Shown here: one piece after another, positions 8,263 to 15,759 of the stretch | How positions within the stretch are numbered: position 1 is the first letter of the stretch | Layout of the letters: each line of letters starts with the position of its first letter | Origin: Clostridium sp. | GTDB taxonomy: Bacteria; Bacillota; Clostridia; Clostridiales; Clostridiaceae | Direction: 5' to 3' | Assembly (NCBI RefSeq): GCF_029267215.1 | Contig: NZ_JARIDH010000022.1 | Span: forward strand, 124,001 to 188,000 | Length of the DNA: 64,000 bases | Translations under genes and position numbers: made by a program | Notes under the pieces: model-generated | What the model saw: the letters and a program-made list of their open reading frames with translations, nothing else | Databases searched by the model: none | What the model was told of the DNA's origin: nothing

Positions 8263-8730
8263 TTAAACTAACTTTTTAAATTTAATTTTAACATTCTCAA
8301 ATCTTAAGAATCCTAAGAAAAAACTAACTCCAGCCATAAATAAAGCAGCTCCAAGACCTACATAGAAGGCTCCTAAATAAAAAGGATTAAATATTCCTAA
8401 ATTTCTAACTGTTATACCAAAAAAAATCATAAATCCCATTATTATATAGCTTTTAAAATCAAAAAATGAAAATGCACAATGCTTAGTAAGCTCACTATTG
8501 ACTATTCTTGTAGTATGTTTTTTAAACATTTTACTAAATATAAATTTAAAAAACACAAAAAATACTAAAGCTGCAAATACTAAAGTTATAATCATATTTC
8601 CATGATGAGAAATAATATCTCCAAAACCTAATGTGAAAACTCTAAACCCTGCAAATCCCCACACTAATCCTGCTATTAAAAGCAAAGTTTTCTTGCTTAC
8701 TCTAGGTGTAAATTTTTTAATATTTTCCAT
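8263..8730 (-). CDS. Four-TM membrane protein in MarR operon
   Basis: A 155-residue integral membrane protein of unknown function with about four hydrophobic segments: LLLIAGLVWGFAGFRVFTLG, ITLVFAALVFFVFFKFIF, YIIMGFMIFFGITVRNLGIF and AFYVGLGAALFMAGVSFFLG. Positively charged ends face the cytoplasm. It precedes marR in one transcript, so it may be the effector the regulator controls, perhaps a stress or drug-related membrane factor; that is inference. ATG follows AGGAGTGATTACAT. Confidence 0.8.
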   Translation of the reverse strand: MENIKKFTPRVSKKTLLLIAGLVWGFAGFRVFTLGFGDIISHHGNMIITLVFAALVFFVFFKFIFSKMFKKHTTRIVNSELTKHCAFSFFDFKSYIIMGFMIFFGITVRNLGIFNPFYLGAFYVGLGAALFMAGVSFFLGFLRFENVKIKFKKLV

Positions 8731-8860
8731 ATGTAATCACTCCTACCTTTCATTTATAAAGTTAAAACTAAGTCCTTAAAAATTCCTATCTACTATAAAA
8801 ACATCATTTATTTTTTTATCCACTAAATTTACGTTTTATTATTTTATAACTTAACATATA

Positions 8861-8902
8861 AATAGTTCGCATTAGAACTTATTTGTTCTTATGCGAACTA
8901 TT
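8861..8902. promoter_or_regulatory. Double-dyad operator of the MarR operon
   Basis: AATAGTTCGCATTAGAAC (8861-8878) and GTTCTTATGCGAACTATT (8885-8902) form an 18-bp inverted repeat around TTATTT. Each arm is itself a dyad, GTTC-N6-GAAC. This two-site layout suits a pair of MarR dimers. Confidence 0.8.
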
Positions 8903-8928
8903 TTACACTTATTATTATTTCTTGTCAA
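8900..8928 (-). promoter_or_regulatory. Promoter of the MarR operon
   Basis: Minus-strand TTGACA (8928-8923), 17-nt spacer, TAAAAT (8905-8900). The -10 overlaps the edge of the operator dyad, so bound repressor would block initiation. Beyond it, 8929-9670 holds two hairpins and no gene that I can support. Confidence 0.82.
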
Positions 8929-9234
8929 ATACTTTGTAATATAATATTCTTAGTTTCTAAATTAGTTTAACCTTTAAGTATATAATATTAATTTATGGGA
9001 AATCTAGTATTGTACCCTAAGAAATTAAGATAAAATTTTGTGATGTTCATCACCTCCTAAAAGTCTTAATTTCTCTAAAATTTTCTATATGCCTTTTTAA
9101 TTAAAGAAATGCTATACCAACTTTCCATATTTATAAAAAATATACTGGTATAGCCTTCTTTACTTTATATGTTAATTTATATTATTTATTTTAAATTAAT
9201 GATTAAATGATTATGATTTTAAATAAAACCCAAA

Positions 9235-9272
9235 AATGAAAAGCTATTCATTTTTATGAATAGCTTTTCATT
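9235..9272 (-). terminator. Orphan perfect hairpin
   Basis: AATGAAAAGCTATTCAT (9235-9251), loop TTTT, ATGAATAGCTTTTCATT (9256-9272), 17 perfect pairs. On the minus strand it is followed by TTTGGGTTTTATTT, like a terminator, yet no minus-strand gene lies upstream. A second, imperfect hairpin with arms GCTATACCA / TGGTATAGC lies at about 9113-9150. Confidence 0.5.
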
Positions 9273-9670
9273 CTGCACATAACCATATACACAATATAAA
9301 TTAATACTAATCGATATACTTTGATTTTACCATTCTTAAAATTTTAAAACAATATCCTTATTTGTACAAAAAATTAGATTTTACCTCTTAAATATTTATT
9401 TTATATATATTAATTCTCTCTAACTTTTAATTTCGTTAAAATATTAATTTTATTTTCCATTTTCTAAATACAACTTCAAAAAACTAACATAAATTTAATT
9501 AAATAAAACAAATAATATTATATAAAATATTCATCATAAAACCCATTTGTAAACCTTAAGTAAACCATTTTTTAATTTTCCATTTTTTTCTATAAAATTC
9601 ATTTATAGTGCTCTATAATTAATTTAGAAGTTATATTTTAATACTAATTTGTTTGTGAGGAAGGTATTTC

Positions 9671-9922
9671 ATGTTTAAATGTAAAAAGTGTAATAAGTAT
9701 TTAAAACTTGTATATAAGGATGTTGAAATTGAAATTAATGGTCTTACTATTAAAGCTATAAATGCTCCTGTAAAACAATGTCCTCTTTGTAAGGATATTC
9801 AAATACCAAAAATAGTTAAAAATAGGATAGCTATTTATGCTAATGAGGAAAATTCTCTTATAATAAACTATGGAAAATGTGAAGCTGAAGAGGTTATGGC
9901 TAGTCATATGCTAGTTGTTTAA
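9671..9922 (+). CDS. Small zinc-finger protein (YgiT-type), 83 residues
   Basis: An 83-residue protein starting MFKCKKCNKYLKLVYKD, with a second knuckle QCPLCKDIQIPK at residues ~36-47. The CxxC...CxxC pattern resembles the YgiT/MqsA N-terminal zinc domain, usually seen in antitoxins or toxin-linked regulators. No toxin gene is next to it. The SD GAGGAAGG is 8 nt from ATG. The C-terminal half (KNRIAIYANEENSLIINYGK) is not a recognisable HTH. Zinc binding is likely; DNA binding is unproven. Confidence 0.75.
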   Translation: MFKCKKCNKYLKLVYKDVEIEINGLTIKAINAPVKQCPLCKDIQIPKIVKNRIAIYANEENSLIINYGKCEAEEVMASHMLVV

Positions 9923-10100
9923 TTATTATAGTGTTTACCTATATTTATATCTATACAAAATTTGTTTTATTGTTTCTGTTTTAGTAGATTGTTGATTTTA
10001 GCTACTCTTTTAAACCTAATCAATTGTGCAGAGAGAGTTTCTATTTAATATCTAAAAAGTTCAATTAACAAAAGTTAAGTTAAAAATAATTTTATTTTTT

Positions 10101-10180
10101 AGACTATGTTTGTTAACTATTCACCACTTATAGAAAATTAATAATTCTATAAACTTTAGTTAAAGCATAGTCTTTTTTTG
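10101..10180 (+). terminator. Long-stem terminator after the zinc-finger gene
   Basis: AGACTATG (10101-10108) pairs with CATAGTCT (10166-10173), followed by TTTTTTTG. The inner arms TTTGTTAACTA and TTTAGTTAAAG extend the stem with bulges. Confidence 0.6.
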
Positions 10181-10195
10181 ATATTTTAAATTCAA

Positions 10196-10224
10196 TTGTA
10201 AATACTTCTTATTAATGTTATAAT
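10196..10224 (+). promoter_or_regulatory. Promoter of the 190-residue membrane protein gene
   Basis: TTGTAA (10196-10201), 17-nt spacer, TATAAT (10219-10224). Initiation would fall near 10231, only a few bases before the first ATG (10237). Confidence 0.65.
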
Positions 10225-10236
10225 ATTTGGAAATAA

Positions 10237-10809
10237 ATGTATTTTAGAGATGAGGTGATTATAATTTATCTTATAGCTTTTTTTATATTAATAGGACTTA
10301 GTTTTTACTTAGGAAACAGCAATAAATCAGCTAATAAAAAACTTTTTATAATTTACTCAGTGTTCATGATGACTTTAGGAATATTTGCTTCTATTTTTCT
10401 TAAAGGAATTATGCTTAATAAACTTACTAAAACAGTGGAGATAAATAGCCATATTAATAATGATTTTATTCTTTGGGTAAATGAAAGATTTGATTTATAT
10501 TTTAAAATTTCATACATTTACCTTTCCATAATAATAGCTGTGTTCCTCTTTAATCTTTATGCAGATAAAAATATACGTAATAGGGAATCCTCTAAAAATT
10601 TTACCAACTTAAATATACTTTCTATGTTTATATTATTTATAGGATCTAATATATTCTCCTTTAGCACTATAAATAAAAACTTTGATATTTCTTTTTATAT
10701 AGTAATCTTATCTTTATGCCAAATATTTATACTTCATTTACCCCTAGTAGCTAAAAGACTTTATGTAGGAAATCCTAATGTTGAAGGCACGCTTTTTGAT
10801 TACTATTGA
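10237..10809 (+). CDS. Five-TM hypothetical membrane protein
   Basis: A ~190-residue integral membrane protein with about five hydrophobic stretches: IIIYLIAFFILIGLSFYLG, LFIIYSVFMMTLGIFASIF, ISYIYLSIIIAVFLFNLY, ILSMFILFIGSNIFSFS and FYIVILSLCQIFILHLPLV. Family not recognised. Start choice is uncertain. ATG at 10237 gives 190 residues, but the predicted transcript leader would be about 6 nt. The best SD, GATGAGGTG (10249-10257), would instead serve an ATT codon at 10264. A GTG at 10255 lies inside that SD. Monocistronic, with no informative neighbour. Confidence 0.68.
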   Translation: MYFRDEVIIIYLIAFFILIGLSFYLGNSNKSANKKLFIIYSVFMMTLGIFASIFLKGIMLNKLTKTVEINSHINNDFILWVNERFDLYFKISYIYLSIIIAVFLFNLYADKNIRNRESSKNFTNLNILSMFILFIGSNIFSFSTINKNFDISFYIVILSLCQIFILHLPLVAKRLYVGNPNVEGTLFDYY

Positions 10810-10942
10810 ACTACCTTTGGTCATAAAACCACAAAAATTCTTTTAGCTTAAATTTTACACTTTTATTACCACGCCACACTTATAAAAAATAAAGAGTCCA
10901 ATTTCCCATTATTTCTCACTAACTTAATTAAATATTAAATTC

Positions 10943-11030
10943 ATTTAAATTGTGAAGTTTAAACATTTTGCAATAAAAAATTTGAAGCCCTAAATCTAAC
11001 AAAAAATTTAAATTGTGAAAGTTTGAACAT
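10943..11030. repeat. Pair of ~24-bp direct repeats
   Basis: ATTTAAATTGTGAAGTTT plus AAACAT at 10943-10966 recurs as ATTTAAATTGTGAAAGTTT plus GAACAT at 11006-11030, 63 bp apart, with one substitution and one inserted base. It lies in a 450-bp intergenic region (10810-11258) that otherwise holds only a terminator. Possibly paired regulatory sites. Confidence 0.45.
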
Positions 11031-11047
11031 ATCTTACTCCATAATAA

Positions 11048-11101
11048 TATAAAAAAAGAAAATCTATGAGGATTATTTTTCATAGATTTTCTTTTTTTAT
11101 A
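11048..11101. terminator. Bidirectional terminator
   Basis: A 22-bp stem: the left arm 11048-11069 contains AAAGAAAATCTATGA, the right arm 11080-11101 contains TCATAGATTTTCTTT, with A/U-rich bases giving U-runs either way. It can end the plus-strand membrane gene and the minus-strand cobalamin operon. Confidence 0.8.
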
Positions 11102-11258
11102 TTTTAACTTATTTTTTAATTATATAGATACTAAAAATTTAATTTTTCTTAAATTTAACCAATGCTAACTTATAAAAACAAACACTTGATTAAATATTGA
11201 AACATTAAATTTCTACATCTAAATTTATAAGCTTACTCTCTAAGTAATCTAGTAAAGC

Positions 11259-11975
11259 CTACACCTCATTTATAAGTCCAAATTTAACCTTTATTCTTCT
11301 TAATTTAGCACTCCATGGTGTATATAAAAAATATAAGAATACTGCAGTTGCAAATCCATGGGTAAAATCAAACCAAAAACTTGATATATAAAGGGCAAAA
11401 AATGCTTTCCATGAAAAATCGTAAACAAAACTAACTGCTGTGAATATATTCATTATCCATCCAAATAAAAATCCTGATAAGAATCCAAATAAACACAAAC
11501 TTTTCTTTCCTTTTATTATTTTAAACTTGAAGAATAATCCTGCTAAAAATCCTATTAATCCCCAAGAAAACATTTGCCAAGGAGTCCAAGGCCCTTGCCC
11601 AAAAAATAAATTTGAAGCTAAGGCAGATATTGCTCCTGTTAAAAATCCAGCCTCTGGTCCAAATACGCTGGCTGTTATTATAACTATGGCTGATGTTGGT
11701 TTAAAGCTTGGAAGTGGTGCAAAGGCAACTCTCCCTACTGCCCCTATAGCTGCCATGACAGCAAGAGGAATCCATTCCCTAGCTTGTGGTTTCTTCATTT
11801 CATATATCATCAAAAATGGAATCATAGCTAATATTATTAAAAATATACTTATTAATCCATAGCTTCTATTATCATATAAACTATAAAATATCAAAGCTAC
11901 AGGAAAAACTATAAGTATTAATATTAAGCTAATTAATAATCTTTTTCTCAAATTACTTTTATTTTCTTTACTCAA
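11259..11975 (-). CDS. ECF transporter S component, CbrT-like (cobalamin)
   Basis: A 238-residue membrane protein with about seven hydrophobic segments. The core REWIPLAVMAAIGAVGRVAF, then SFKPTSAIVIITASVFGPEA and GQGPWTPWQMFSWGLIG matches the ECF S-component group that includes the vitamin B12 binder CbrT. It would capture a corrinoid outside the membrane and couple to EcfT/EcfA. It is the last gene of the riboswitch-controlled operon. The start is TTG at 11975 with no adjacent SD. The SD (AGGAGGTGA, 12139-12147) is 163 nt upstream, separated by an inverted-repeat element whose stem could bring it close. Substrate is inferred from the riboswitch and the DUF4430 neighbours. Confidence 0.85.
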   Translation of the reverse strand: MSKENKSNLRKRLLISLILILIVFPVALIFYSLYDNRSYGLISIFLIILAMIPFLMIYEMKKPQAREWIPLAVMAAIGAVGRVAFAPLPSFKPTSAIVIITASVFGPEAGFLTGAISALASNLFFGQGPWTPWQMFSWGLIGFLAGLFFKFKIIKGKKSLCLFGFLSGFLFGWIMNIFTAVSFVYDFSWKAFFALYISSFWFDFTHGFATAVFLYFLYTPWSAKLRRIKVKFGLINEV

Positions 11976-11984
11976 TTATTAATT

Positions 11985-12138
11985 CTGTTGCCAAAAATCT
12001 ATAGTTCTGTTTTAAACTAGTGTTTATTTTAGATAGGTATTTACGCTAATCTTAACAGGCAGTTTAGAATTTCATTAAACAGAACCAAATATATAAGCCC
12101 TAAAATATTAAGATCCTTTTATAGATTTTGAGCAACAG
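11985..12138. repeat. MITE-like inverted-repeat element between ecfA and ecfS
   Basis: A ~154-bp segment bounded by CTGTTGCCAAAAATCTAT (11985-12002) and the complement of CTGTTGCTCAAAATCTAT (12121-12138). The arms pair over 18 positions with one mismatch and one G-U. A second inner inverted repeat, GTTCTGTTTTAA (12004-12015) with TTAAACAGAAC (12075-12085), adds structure. The arm sequence resembles IS6-family ends (TTCTGTTGC), which is known only from general memory of that family. No obvious target-site duplication. No coding capacity. Confidence 0.6.
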
Positions 12139-12171
12139 TCACCTCCTCTCTAAACATATTTAATTTTATAT

Positions 12172-13866
12172 TTAATTTAAATTTAGATTGCATAACTTAA
12201 CCACATCATCACAAGTTATTCCCTCTTTAAATATATCCCTAGTCATTCTATTGGCTACTGTTGTGTAAAAATTATTTCCACTAAAGAATTCAACTGGTTC
12301 TCCTTCTGAAACAATGCTTCCATCAAAAAACATAGCACATCTATCAGAATAATTAGCACAAAATTCTATATCATGACTTACTAAAAGTATAGTCATCCCA
12401 TCTTTCTTTAGTTTCAACAATAAATCCCCTATTTCTTCCTTAGAATAAGCATCTAATCCTTTAGTTGGCTCATCTAAAAGAAGTATTTTAGGATTTAAAA
12501 GTAAAACCTTTGCTAAGGCAGCCCTTTGAATCTCCCCACCACTTAAATCATAAGGATGCTTATTTAAAAGATTTGTTATATTTAATTTCTCTGCTATATC
12601 TAAAACTCTTCTTTCAACTTCTATTTTTTCTAACTTGTCAAAGATAAAGACCTCTTCTAAATCCTCTTTAACAGTTTCAAAAACAAATAAAGACTGAGGG
12701 TTTTGAGGAAGAACTCCTAAATTTTCTTTATAAAGTGAGTTATTTTTATACTTTTTAATAGGAAGTCCATTAATAATAACCTTTCCCTTAAAAGGCTTTC
12801 TTTGATTTGAAATAATTGAAAGGGTTGTGCTTTTTCCTGTTCCATTCCCTCCTAATATAGAGTAGAACTCTCCTTTTTTAACCTTTAAAGAAAGATGGCT
12901 AATAGTTGGTTCACTTGTTTTATCATATTTAAACCATATATCTTTAAGCTCAATAGCTATTTCTTCAGTTAATATTTTATTAGAAGGTTTATTTAAACTT
13001 TTGACCTTTAATCCTTCTCCTAATAATTCTTTAATCCACCTCTTTCCACTTCTCACATCAAGAGGTATCTCCCCATTAAATTTATCCTCTAAATTTCTAA
13101 GTTCCTTATATATTCTAGTTGGTGTTGGAAGTGCTTTAAACATTTTATGCTTTTTACTATCTTCACATAAAATTTCAACCACCTCTCTAGGTGTTCCACT
13201 AGCTAATAAATTTCCATTATCTATAACAATAACCTTATCTGCCACAGGATATATATCCTCTAAATTATGTTCTGTTATTATGATTGTTGTTGATAATTCT
13301 CTGTTTATTCTAACTAAAGTGTCTAGAAAATCTTTGGCTGCTATTGGATCTAATTGTGATGTTGGTTCATCTAATATTAAAACCTTAGGTTGCATAACCA
13401 TAATTGAAGCAAGATTTAAAAGTTGTTTTTGTCCACCTGATAATTCCACAACATCTCGTCTAAACCATCCTTGTATTCCAAAAAAACTACTCATTTCTGC
13501 AACTCTTCTTCTAATAGTTTGAGTGTCTACTCCTAAATTTTCTAATCCAAATGCTAATTCATGATACACCTTATCTGTTACTATTTGAGATTCTGGATTT
13601 TGAAGAACATATCCAATTTCACTTGATGTCTTCCTAAAATCACAATTTTTAAGATTTTCTCCATAATAAACAACCTCTCCATTTCTTTCTCCATAAGGCG
13701 TAAGCTCTGGTTTTAAGTGTTTTAATAAAGTACTCTTTCCTCCTCCTGATGCTCCACAAACTAAAATAAATTCTCCTTCATTTATGGATAAGTTTATATT
13801 ATTTAAAGCTTTCTTTTCCTCCTTAGGATATGAAAAACTTAGATTACTTACTTTAATTGCTTCCAT
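12172..13866 (-). CDS. ecfA: Fused ECF transporter ATPase, EcfA-EcfA'
   Basis: A 564-residue protein with two ABC ATPase domains in one chain. Domain 1: Walker A GASGGGKST (~39-47), signature LSGGQKQ, Walker B VLILDEPTSQLD. Domain 2: Walker A GGNGTGKST, signature LSGGEIQR, Walker B ILLLDEPTKGLD. Both sites look intact. It energises uptake together with EcfT and the S component at the inner face of the membrane. Many ECF systems encode two ATPases separately, so the fusion is notable but not rare. The start overlaps the end of ecfT by 19 nt, implying translational coupling. Third-last step of the cobalamin operon before the S gene. Confidence 0.95.
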   Translation of the reverse strand: MEAIKVSNLSFSYPKEEKKALNNINLSINEGEFILVCGASGGGKSTLLKHLKPELTPYGERNGEVVYYGENLKNCDFRKTSSEIGYVLQNPESQIVTDKVYHELAFGLENLGVDTQTIRRRVAEMSSFFGIQGWFRRDVVELSGGQKQLLNLASIMVMQPKVLILDEPTSQLDPIAAKDFLDTLVRINRELSTTIIITEHNLEDIYPVADKVIVIDNGNLLASGTPREVVEILCEDSKKHKMFKALPTPTRIYKELRNLEDKFNGEIPLDVRSGKRWIKELLGEGLKVKSLNKPSNKILTEEIAIELKDIWFKYDKTSEPTISHLSLKVKKGEFYSILGGNGTGKSTTLSIISNQRKPFKGKVIINGLPIKKYKNNSLYKENLGVLPQNPQSLFVFETVKEDLEEVFIFDKLEKIEVERRVLDIAEKLNITNLLNKHPYDLSGGEIQRAALAKVLLLNPKILLLDEPTKGLDAYSKEEIGDLLLKLKKDGMTILLVSHDIEFCANYSDRCAMFFDGSIVSEGEPVEFFSGNNFYTTVANRMTRDIFKEGITCDDVVKLCNLNLN

Positions 13867-14735
13867 TTTATGTCCTCCATAATTTCTAAAAGACTTGGCA
13901 TAATTCCTAAACTAAAAAATGCTACATAAACTACTATTGATTTAAAGTTAAATGGAATACGGGCAATTTTAGGATAGAACCTTAAACTTGAAATTCCCAT
14001 TAAATAACCCACTCCTAAAATTATTGTAATAATTATTATAAAGGCAAGCATTATTCCATCTCTCTTTGTAAAAACAAATATGGAAAAGTTTGTTCTTCCC
14101 TTTAATCCATATCCTCTAGCCTTCATTGAATCTGCTGTCTCTACCCCATCTTCTAAGGCCCAGGTAACTAATATTGATAAAATCCTCATAGAACTTTTAG
14201 CCCTCTTAATCCAAGGACCACTTGAACAATCTAAACCCATAGTTTTCTGTGAAGCTGCTATTATTTTAGTTTGATTTATTAGCTTTGGAATAAGCCTTAA
14301 AGTCATACTTATCATTAAAGCTATGGAAGGAACTAATCTTCCAAATATATATAAAAACTTCTCTGATGTTATGATTTCATTATAACAACTAAACCACAAA
14401 ACCACAGAAAGCATCATTCCTCCAGAACATACTCCATACATAAGAGATTCAAAAGTTACTGGATTTTCTCTTAAATAAAAAAGAACAGTTGCCCCTCTAT
14501 GTACAAAAATCACATTTATAATAGCTATTCCTAAAGCTGTCATAAGTCCAAACAAAAATATTTTTTCAGTTTTATCCTCATCTAACAAAGAAGCATATAT
14601 AACGCTACATACAAGTGATATAGCTATGAAAACTGGATGCATAAAAAACATTGAAGCTATTATCACGATTAAAAAGTAAGTAAAACTCACTATAGGATGG
14701 TATATTGAAAAAGCCCTTTCCTTATGAACTTTCAT
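13848..14735 (-). CDS. ecfT: ECF transporter transmembrane component EcfT
   Basis: A 295-residue membrane protein with several TM segments (SFTYFLIVIIASMFFM near residues 17-32, others at ~60-75 and ~240-260). It carries the cytoplasmic coupling motif SMKARGYGLKGRT (about residues 203-215), where the Ala-Arg-Gly triplet contacts the ATPase. EcfT joins the ATPases to the substrate-binding S component. The SD AAGGAGTGAG precedes ATG. It lies 105 nt after the DUF4430 gene, separated by a perfect 14-bp hairpin, and overlaps ecfA. Confidence 0.93.
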   Translation of the reverse strand: MKVHKERAFSIYHPIVSFTYFLIVIIASMFFMHPVFIAISLVCSVIYASLLDEDKTEKIFLFGLMTALGIAIINVIFVHRGATVLFYLRENPVTFESLMYGVCSGGMMLSVVLWFSCYNEIITSEKFLYIFGRLVPSIALMISMTLRLIPKLINQTKIIAASQKTMGLDCSSGPWIKRAKSSMRILSILVTWALEDGVETADSMKARGYGLKGRTNFSIFVFTKRDGIMLAFIIIITIILGVGYLMGISSLRFYPKIARIPFNFKSIVVYVAFFSLGIMPSLLEIMEDIKWKQLK

Positions 14736-14784
14736 AAACTCACTCCTTTCTCTCCTATATAAATATTAATTAAGTTAAAATAAC

Positions 14785-14819
14785 ATTAGGAAGGCTTATA
14801 AACTTTAAGCCTTCCTAAT
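14785..14819 (-). terminator. Hairpin inside the cobalamin operon
   Basis: ATTAGGAAGGCTTA (14785-14798) pairs perfectly with TAAGCCTTCCTAAT (14806-14819). On the transcribed minus strand it is followed by GTTATTTTAACTT, a modest U-tract. It sits between the 279-residue DUF4430 gene and ecfT, so it may act as a partial terminator or an mRNA-stabilising end, lowering transporter relative to surface protein expression. Confidence 0.6.
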
Positions 14820-14840
14820 TTTTATAATTCTCTATAGAAT

Positions 14841-15680
14841 TTATGCACCTAAATCTTTTCCTAAATCACAAGTATAGTTAAATACTATTTTGTCTCCATC
14901 TTTTAACTTATATGCTCCAACCCCATAGTTTGGATATACTCCATTTACTTCATACATCCATCCACTATATTTTCCACAGTCAAATTCATATAAATTATCT
15001 ATTCCTTGAATATAAATAGCACTTCCTGCCCCTGTATATTCCATTTGTATATTATGCTGACGCACTACCTTAGTTAATACATCAAAAACATTTTCACCGT
15101 CTTTTATATCAACTTTTGTAGTTCCTAATATTACACCATTTGAAGGAAGATGTGAAAATCCATCTTCCTTTCTAATTCCATAATCAATAGCCTTATTAGC
15201 CTTAATTGAAATTGTTACAGTTTCCTTGTTCTCTTTTTTTGGTGCTTCTTCCTTCTTAGCTTCATCAACTTTTACATTTGAATTTGAGTTATTTGAAGTA
15301 TTAGTATTTATCTTACTACTATTATCCACAGTGGTTTTAGAAGTATTTTTATCATTATTAGTAGTGGAATCTGATTTTTTCTCACTTTGTGGAGAAGTTT
15401 TTTCTACCTTATTACCCTCTTTACTATCCTTTGGCTTTTCTGTATTTTGCTTCTCTTCTTTATTTTCCTTACTACTATCTTTTGAATCATCTTTCTTATC
15501 TTGAGGTTGTTCTTTAACCTGATCCTTAGTTGAAGATTTATCTGAACTATTAGTTTTATTAGTGTTTCCACTTTCAACTACTGCTTTATTAGCTACTACA
15601 TTTTCTTTATTTTGATTAATACCAAAGGCAACGCCAATCAAAACAATAGCAGCTATTAAAAGCCCTATAATCTTCTTCAT
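14841..15680 (-). CDS. Membrane-anchored DUF4430 protein (putative corrinoid binder)
   Basis: A 279-residue exported protein. An N-terminal hydrophobic helix (IIGLLIAAIVLIGVAFGI) lacks a lipobox Cys, so it is either a TM anchor or a cleaved signal. Residues ~35-150 are a Lys/Asp/Ser/Thr-rich spacer that would cross the cell wall. The C-terminal ~125 residues are a DUF4430 domain (GENVFDVLTKVV; SGWMYEVNGVYPNYGVGAYK; LKDGDKIVFNYT). DUF4430 has the fold of the C-terminal beta domain of animal transcobalamin and intrinsic factor. Placement between a giant DUF4430 surface protein and B12-type ECF genes suggests it hands corrinoid to the transporter; that is inference. SD AAGGAG. Confidence 0.85.
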   Translation of the reverse strand: MKKIIGLLIAAIVLIGVAFGINQNKENVVANKAVVESGNTNKTNSSDKSSTKDQVKEQPQDKKDDSKDSSKENKEEKQNTEKPKDSKEGNKVEKTSPQSEKKSDSTTNNDKNTSKTTVDNSSKINTNTSNNSNSNVKVDEAKKEEAPKKENKETVTISIKANKAIDYGIRKEDGFSHLPSNGVILGTTKVDIKDGENVFDVLTKVVRQHNIQMEYTGAGSAIYIQGIDNLYEFDCGKYSGWMYEVNGVYPNYGVGAYKLKDGDKIVFNYTCDLGKDLGA

Positions 15681-15759
15681 ATCAACTTCTCCTTATTTAT
15701 TAAAACTTAAATATAAAATTCAAACTAAATTTATAGTAAGAATATATTTACTTTAAGTT

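Noticed and set aside
8988-9050. Minus-strand 20-codon ORF starting ATG after AGGAGGTG
   Set aside because: Only 2 nt separate the SD from the ATG, the peptide shows no clear features, and no terminator is linked to it.
10943-11030. Two ~24-bp repeats 63 bp apart as a mini CRISPR
   Set aside because: Only two copies, with an indel between them, no cas link and no similarity to the array repeat beyond AT-rich bases.
11987-12139. 11-codon ORF from TTG right after the AGGAGGTGA SD as the true gene product
   Set aside because: It is formed by the stem of the inverted-repeat element and ends within 36 nt; it more likely marks the interrupted start of the S component.
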